From assembly GCA_902520355.1 (NCBI GenBank), contig CABYNK010000003.1, positions 1-46,515 of the forward strand: a stretch of 46,515 bases of DNA, in the 5' to 3' direction. This DNA is from an uncultured Pelagibacteraceae bacterium. Its GTDB lineage: Bacteria > Pseudomonadota > Alphaproteobacteria > Pelagibacterales > Pelagibacteraceae. Shown piece after piece: positions 42,447 to 46,515 of this stretch (positions are counted from its first letter, which is position 1; each line of letters starts with the position of its first letter). The translations under genes and the position numbers were made by a program. Below the pieces are notes generated by a model that searched no databases, was not told the DNA's origin, and saw only the letters and a list, made by a program, of their open reading frames with translations.

Positions 42447-43634
42447 ATGCAATTAGCAAGATTTCTCAATAAAGTTTTTAAAAAAGGCGGTTTTGTATTA
42501 ACTGATGCAAATTCTAAAGACTACATAATAGGACAACCAAATGATAACCCTATTAAACTAAAAATTTTAAATAAAAATCTTCATTATAAATTGCTATTCC
42601 ATCCTGATTTATATTTTGGTGAAGCATATACTAATGGTGAAATTGTAATTGAAAACGGCACACTTACAGATTTTTTAGATCTTGCATTAATGAATTTTGG
42701 AAGGGGAGAATTAAACTTTTTCAGTTATTTAATTAATAGATTAAGAGGATCATATAGATATTTAACTAACTTTAATTTTATTAAAAAATCAAAAATGAAT
42801 GTATCTCACCATTATGATATTAAAGACGACTTGTATGACTTATTTTTAGATCCAAAGAGACAATATTCTTGTGCATATTTTAAAAATGAAAATGACAGTT
42901 TAGAAACAGCTCAAAATAATAAAATTCAACATATAATTAAAAAATTAAATATAAAACCTAATCAAAAAGTTTTAGATATTGGTTGTGGCTGGGGTTCACT
43001 TGCCATCGATATAGCCAAAAGTGCTCAATGTGAAGTAACGGGTATTACTTTATCAGAGAACCAACTTAATTATTGTACCCAAAAAGCTAAAGAATTGAAT
43101 CTAGAAAACCAAGTAAAGTTTAGACTAATGGATTACAGAGAGTTAAATGAAAAATTTGATAGAATTGTAAGTGTTGGGATGTTTGAACATGTTGGAAGAA
43201 AATTTTATAAAAAATTTTTCAAACAAATTGAAAAAATTTTGAAAGATGATGGGGTTTCACTGATACATACCATTGGATCTATAAATCCTCCAAGAGATCC
43301 CCATCCATGGATTACGAAATATATTTTTCCTGGTGGTTATACTCCAAGTTTAAGCGAAGTAACCAACCCTATTGAAAAAGCTGGCTTAATAGTTACAGAT
43401 ATTGAGGTTTTAAGGCTTCATTATGCACACACGTTGAGACATTGGAAAGAAAATTGCCTAAAAAATAAAGATAAAATTATCAAAATGTTTGATGAAAAAT
43501 TTTTTAGAATGTGGGAGTTTTATCTTGCTGGTTGTGAAATGGCATTCAAGTGGGGAGATCAAGTTGTATATCAATTTCAACTTACTAAAAATTATAGTTC
43601 AACACCTGTGACTAGAGACTATATTTATCAATAA
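42447..43634 (+). CDS. cfa: Cyclopropane-fatty-acyl-phospholipid synthase family methyltransferase
   Basis: 395 residues. An N-terminal lipid-binding region (KLLFHPDLYFGEAYTNGEI) precedes the SAM-dependent domain: NVSHHYDIKDDLYDLFLD, QYSCAYFKNENDSLE, VLDIGCGWGSLAIDIAK (glycine motif near residue 174), VGMFEHVG and HTIGS. These are the bicarbonate and lipid-site signatures of Cfa. It would add a methylene bridge, or a related methyl group, to unsaturated acyl chains of membrane lipids. S-adenosylhomocysteine released would feed AhcY (21969-23255). It directly follows the DapA-like gene with no spacer. Confidence 0.9.
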   Translation: MQLARFLNKVFKKGGFVLTDANSKDYIIGQPNDNPIKLKILNKNLHYKLLFHPDLYFGEAYTNGEIVIENGTLTDFLDLALMNFGRGELNFFSYLINRLRGSYRYLTNFNFIKKSKMNVSHHYDIKDDLYDLFLDPKRQYSCAYFKNENDSLETAQNNKIQHIIKKLNIKPNQKVLDIGCGWGSLAIDIAKSAQCEVTGITLSENQLNYCTQKAKELNLENQVKFRLMDYRELNEKFDRIVSVGMFEHVGRKFYKKFFKQIEKILKDDGVSLIHTIGSINPPRDPHPWITKYIFPGGYTPSLSEVTNPIEKAGLIVTDIEVLRLHYAHTLRHWKENCLKNKDKIIKMFDEKFFRMWEFYLAGCEMAFKWGDQVVYQFQLTKNYSSTPVTRDYIYQ

Positions 43635-43663
43635 ATTATTGATAGGGTCATTTCTTCTTAGAA

Positions 43664-44863
43664 ATGAAAAAAAAACAAAAAAAATCAAAAAAAAAGAAAA
43701 AAAATAAAAAGAAAAATAAAGCCACCAAAGTTAAAAGAAAAATAAATAGAATTAGAAAAAGCTATAAAAAACAAAGAAAATATAAGTTAATTAAAAAAAA
43801 GAAAAAAATTAAGTCTAAAAAACCAAAAAAAATCAATTACCAACCAAAAATAAAGAAAAAACAGAAAGATAGCCTAGTCTTAAAATTAGTTAAATTTCAA
43901 TTATCTCTTAAGCCTCAGTTTAATTTTAAATTTAGTTTTGGTTTAGAAAAAAGCATTCAGAGTTTTTTTGACAAAATTTCAGAGACAATTTCTAACTACA
44001 AGATATTAAAAACCGATGAAAAAAGAAGAATAAAAATAGAAAAAATTGAAAGAGAGAGAAAAGAAAAAATTGAGGCAGCAAAAAAGAGAGAAGAAGAAGA
44101 AAATTTAAAATTAAAGCTGAAGGAACAAACGCTAAAAGAAGAGGAAAGATTAGAAAAACAGAGAACTAAAGACATAAAATTATTTTTAAGAAAAGAACAA
44201 GCGCTTTTAAGAATCGAACAAGCAGAAAAGCAAAAACAATTTTTAAAACAATTAAGATTAGATAAACAAATAGAAAAATTCAGAATAAGAGAAGTAAAAG
44301 AATTAGAAAAACTTGAGAAAATTTCATTAAAAGAAAAAAGAGAAGACTATTCAGGATTACAAGAAAGAATTGATAAGCTAAAAGAGAAATACAGATTACT
44401 CAGGGATCAAAAAATTAAAGAAAGAGTTGAGGCGCTAGGTGTAAAACTTCAAGGTGATGAAGATAGAGAAACTCTATTAGAAAAAGAAAAGGAATATACT
44501 TTAGCAAGACAAAAAATTGAATTTGCACTTGAAAGTTTTTATAGAAGCGCAAGTAGTTTAGTATTTCAACTAAATAAAAGACATATTACACGAGACATGT
44601 CTATTTTTCGATGTATAGATAGAAGATTTGAAACTGGAGAAGTTTTTATTAAATGGGATGAGTCATCTGACGATGAGTGGCTATTATTAATTTATATCAA
44701 AAATAATTCTCCAGACGAAGGAATTGTTATTGAGGATAAAACAAATCCAGAAAAAAATCTTTCTCATGAGTTTAGAAATGTAGATATCTTTAAGGCCTCA
44801 GACACCATGGTAGACTCTTTAACACAACTCATTGCCAGAAAAAGAGCTAAAAATGCTAATTAA
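43664..44863 (+). CDS. Lysine-rich coiled-coil protein of unknown function
   Basis: 399 residues that I do not recognise. Residues 1-68 are extremely basic (about 37 lysines, with runs of up to five). Residues about 110-290 are an uninterrupted charged Glu/Lys/Arg coiled coil with a heptad feel (LEKLEKISLKEKREDY, KEKYRLLRDQKIKERVEAL). Residues about 290-399 look like a compact folded domain: FALESFYRSASSLVFQLN, DMSIFRCIDRRFETGEVFIK, WDESSDDEWLLLIYIKN. There is no signal or membrane helix. A nucleic-acid- or ribosome-bound protein is possible but unproven. The DNA of the first 200 bp is nearly all A, so indels there would be easy to introduce. Confidence 0.8.
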   Translation: MKKKQKKSKKKKKNKKKNKATKVKRKINRIRKSYKKQRKYKLIKKKKKIKSKKPKKINYQPKIKKKQKDSLVLKLVKFQLSLKPQFNFKFSFGLEKSIQSFFDKISETISNYKILKTDEKRRIKIEKIERERKEKIEAAKKREEEENLKLKLKEQTLKEEERLEKQRTKDIKLFLRKEQALLRIEQAEKQKQFLKQLRLDKQIEKFRIREVKELEKLEKISLKEKREDYSGLQERIDKLKEKYRLLRDQKIKERVEALGVKLQGDEDRETLLEKEKEYTLARQKIEFALESFYRSASSLVFQLNKRHITRDMSIFRCIDRRFETGEVFIKWDESSDDEWLLLIYIKNNSPDEGIVIEDKTNPEKNLSHEFRNVDIFKASDTMVDSLTQLIARKRAKNAN

Positions 44864-44893
44864 ATTTTTTGATTTAATTAGGTATTATCTTTT

Positions 44894-45187
44894 ATGATTT
44901 TAGGTTCATTTTTTTTAATAATTTTATATTTAGTTTTTAGATATATTATTGCCTGGATTACTTATTTTAATAATTTAGATCCAAGACTTGGTGATAGCAC
45001 TTGGAGATTTACTTATGATTATCCAGTAGCCGGTGAAAGAGATATTTCAGATTTAGATGATAAAGATTTTGTAAGACTTAGAAGAAAAAAAAATAAGATT
45101 GTTTTATTAATGTATTCTATAGTTTTAGTAATGTTTATATCTTCAATGTCTTTACTGAGTAAATTTTTATTATTTTTTTTTAGTTAG
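44894..45187 (+). CDS. Small two-helix membrane protein of unknown function
   Basis: 97 residues. Helix 1 is residues 1-21 (ILGSFFLIILYLVFRYIIAW) and helix 2 about 69-94. The loop between them is hydrophilic: FNNLDPRLGDSTWRFTYDYPV, then DISDLDDKDFVRLRRKKNK. Charge distribution puts the basic RRKKNK end in the cytoplasm. It follows the coiled-coil protein by 30 nt on the same strand and could be its membrane partner, which is only a positional inference. It converges with the DUF393 gene. Confidence 0.7.
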   Translation: MILGSFFLIILYLVFRYIIAWITYFNNLDPRLGDSTWRFTYDYPVAGERDISDLDDKDFVRLRRKKNKIVLLMYSIVLVMFISSMSLLSKFLLFFFS

Positions 45188-45533
45188 TTTTTCTTAATTG
45201 TTTTTTGTTTTTAAGATAAAGAAAATAAGCCACTATCTCATATACAATAGAAAATATGTTAAAAATTATCGGTAGCTTAAAAAAATTATAAAGAAATTTA
45301 TATTTTGGCATTTTTTTCCATAATAATAAAAATGCCTCTGCACCTCCTAAAACTTTCTCACCATCTTTGATGTGAAGTCTTCTTAAAAGTTGTTTACTGT
45401 CTTTAGAAGTTTCTTTTTCAGCCAACTCATTATCTGTAATATCAACCCAATCAATTTCATCTATTTTTTCTTTTTTATAAAGATCAATTTCAGCCTTACA
45501 AATTTTACAAGAATTATTAAAATAAACTTTCAT
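45180..45533 (-). CDS. DUF393 (DCC family) thiol-disulfide protein
   Basis: 117 residues. The thioredoxin-like start VYFNNSCKICKAEIDLY has the CxxC pair, followed by WVDITDNEL and the family segment LHIKDGEKVLGGAEAFLLLWKKMP. A C-terminal hydrophobic stretch (FNIFSIVYEIVAYFLYL) may associate with membrane. Members are predicted thiol-disulfide oxidoreductases; the usual start motif is xxDGxCxxC, and here the D-G is replaced by N-S (NNSC). No function is established. Confidence 0.82.
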   Translation of the reverse strand: MKVYFNNSCKICKAEIDLYKKEKIDEIDWVDITDNELAEKETSKDSKQLLRRLHIKDGEKVLGGAEAFLLLWKKMPKYKFLYNFFKLPIIFNIFSIVYEIVAYFLYLKNKKQLRKTN

Positions 45534-45590
45534 AATAAGAGAATTTATTACTAATTTGTCTCAGATATGTACATGCGTAAAATACTCTAG

Positions 45591-45620
45591 TTGAAAATTT
45601 TATGAAACAATCTATTTAAT
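45591..45620 (+). promoter_or_regulatory. Candidate promoter of tldD
   Basis: TTGAAA (45591-45596), 18-nt spacer, TTTAAT (45615-45620, 5/6). Only 7 nt separate the -10 box from the tldD ATG, so transcription would start at or beside the ATG and the message would be leaderless. Confidence 0.45.
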
Positions 45621-45627
45621 ATCTCTT

Positions 45628-46515
45628 ATGAGTAATTTCTTTGAAAAATCTGACTTATCTAGAAAAGAGGCTGAAAGTATTATTTCAGAAACTTTGCAAA
45701 AATGTGATGATGGCGAATTATATTTGGAAAATTCAAAATCTGAGTCGATATTATTAGACGATAACAAAATTAAAAATTCCAGTTATAATTCAGATTTAGG
45801 ATTTGGTTTTAGAGCTATATCTGACGAAGTGGTTGCTTATTCCCATTCTAATGAAATTTCTAAGAACTCTTTAAAACAATCTTCAGAAAATTTAAAGTCA
45901 ACATTAAAATCTGTCAAAGGTACTTACAATCATGAAATTCCTAAATCAAATAAAAAGTATTATGACAATATTAATCCTATTGAGCAAAAATCTCTTAATG
46001 AAAAAATTAAAATATTGAACGATGTAAATGATTATTTACGATCTAAAGGTGATAAGGTTAAACAAGTTACAGCTAATTTTTTGGGAGAGCAAAAGTCAGT
46101 AGAAATAATTAGATCTGGTGGAGAGACTTTGTCAGATGTCCGTCCTTTAATAAGATTTAATGTGTCAGTTATGGTTGAGAAAGATGGCAGAAAAGAAACA
46201 GGTGTATACGGTGTTGGTGGAAGACAATCTTATGACTCATATTTAAAAGATGAAAATTGGAAAAGTGTTTGTGATGAAGCTTTAAGGATAGCATCAGTGA
46301 ATTTAGAGAGTAAACCTGCGCCAGCAGGTGAGATGAAGGTTGTACTCGGACCTGGGTGGCCAGCAATATTAATTCATGAAGCTGTTGGTCATGGCTTGGA
46401 GGGAGATTTTAATAGAAAGAAAACATCAGCATTTCATAATCTTATGGGCCAAAAAGTTGCAAGTGAGGGAGTCACAATTATTGATGATGGTACCATCGAC
46501 AAAAGAAGAGGTAGT
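45628..46515 (+). CDS. tldD: TldD metalloprotease subunit, 3' end outside window
   Basis: I translated 296 codons from ATG 45628 to the window edge; the family is about 470-480 residues, so around 180 are missing. The N-terminal part has LLDDNKIKNSSYNSDLGFGFRAISD and later GVYGVGGRQSYDSY. The zinc motif HEAVGHGLEGDF places H250, E251 and H254 as the HExxxH site that defines TldD as the catalytic partner of TldE/PmbA. The TldD-TldE complex degrades unfolded peptides and in some bacteria matures modified peptides. A TldE gene is not visible. No ribosome-binding site precedes the ATG, in line with the leaderless promoter. Confidence 0.93.
   Translation, partial: MSNFFEKSDLSRKEAESIISETLQKCDDGELYLENSKSESILLDDNKIKNSSYNSDLGFGFRAISDEVVAYSHSNEISKNSLKQSSENLKSTLKSVKGTYNHEIPKSNKKYYDNINPIEQKSLNEKIKILNDVNDYLRSKGDKVKQVTANFLGEQKSVEIIRSGGETLSDVRPLIRFNVSVMVEKDGRKETGVYGVGGRQSYDSYLKDENWKSVCDEALRIASVNLESKPAPAGEMKVVLGPGWPAILIHEAVGHGLEGDFNRKKTSAFHNLMGQKVASEGVTIIDDGTIDKRRGS

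Noticed and set aside
43664-43870. A-rich tract read as non-coding low-complexity DNA or a repeat
   Set aside because: The frame stays open through it and continues into a long coiled coil and a folded domain, so it is the lysine-rich N-terminus of a protein.
46169-46366. Open frame of 65 codons on the minus strand near the right edge
   Set aside because: It is antisense to the conserved part of tldD, including the stretch just before the zinc motif.
1-46515. tRNA, rRNA, insertion sequences, prophage genes, CRISPR arrays, integrase or attachment sites
   Set aside because: I looked through the intergenic gaps (all shorter than 200 nt) and gene products and saw none. A tRNA scan would settle the tRNA point.

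Overview
The window looks like a chromosomal segment of a streamlined, very AT-rich marine alphaproteobacterium of the SAR11 (Pelagibacterales) type. Base composition by eye is around 30% GC. Intergenic gaps are almost always under 130 bp, many neighbouring genes overlap by 1 to 25 nt, and TTG/GTG starts are frequent. The protein set is alphaproteobacterial: class I lysyl-tRNA synthetase, ChvG/ChvI, RegA/ActR, metXW under a SAM-II riboswitch, and a deoxyhypusine-synthase-like polyamine enzyme. I see no mobile element, phage gene, CRISPR array, rRNA or tRNA. The clade name is inferred from style and gene content; no search was run.

Layout. 1-4525: the methionine unit metX-metW-gloB runs leftwards from a SAM-II riboswitch with its own sigma70 promoter; diverging from it is an aromatic pair (hisC-like aminotransferase, tyrC). 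4522-8082, leftwards: TrkH potassium channel, AmpG-like permease, cytoplasmic NlpC/P60 peptidase. 8171-11698, rightwards: lysK, pyrD, rpmB, yhhQ. 11706-15551, leftwards: ornithine decarboxylase, deoxyhypusine-synthase-like enzyme, agmatinase-family ureohydrolase, then a DUF218 membrane protein. 15674-25330: regA, bioY (opposite strand), polA, then chvI-chvG-ahcY-tsaE-amgK-murU, a contracted form of a neighbourhood that in other alphaproteobacteria also carries hprK/PTS genes and addBA. 25308-27040: gpmA, VanZ-like protein, SLT lipoprotein. 27030-32295: leftward unit msrA, 3-mercaptopyruvate sulfurtransferase, RND adaptor, RND pump. 32331-36942: EamA transporter, AlkA-type glycosylase, DUF1330, GT17 glycosyltransferase, purine phosphoribosyltransferase and purine permease. 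37069-40553: small lipoprotein, hsp20 with heat-shock promoter and RNA thermometer, oligopeptidase B, J-domain membrane protein. 40550-46515: frameshifted GT9 glycosyltransferase, DapA-like aldolase, Cfa, a lysine-rich coiled-coil protein of unknown function, a small membrane protein, DUF393, and the 5' part of tldD.

Themes. Several genes point to peptidoglycan turnover and recycling (AmpG, NlpC/P60, AmgK, MurU, SLT lipoprotein, possibly DUF218). Sulfur and one-carbon metabolism appears in metXW, ahcY, msrA and the sulfurtransferase. Much of the regulation visible in the DNA is cis-acting RNA or promoter-level: the SAM-II switch, a heat-shock promoter plus ROSE-like thermometer in front of hsp20, and candidate leaderless transcripts. 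The most interesting items are that thermometer, an 8-T homopolymer splitting the GT9 gene, an RND adaptor lacking its helical hairpin, the three-gene polyamine cassette, and the lysine-rich coiled-coil protein.
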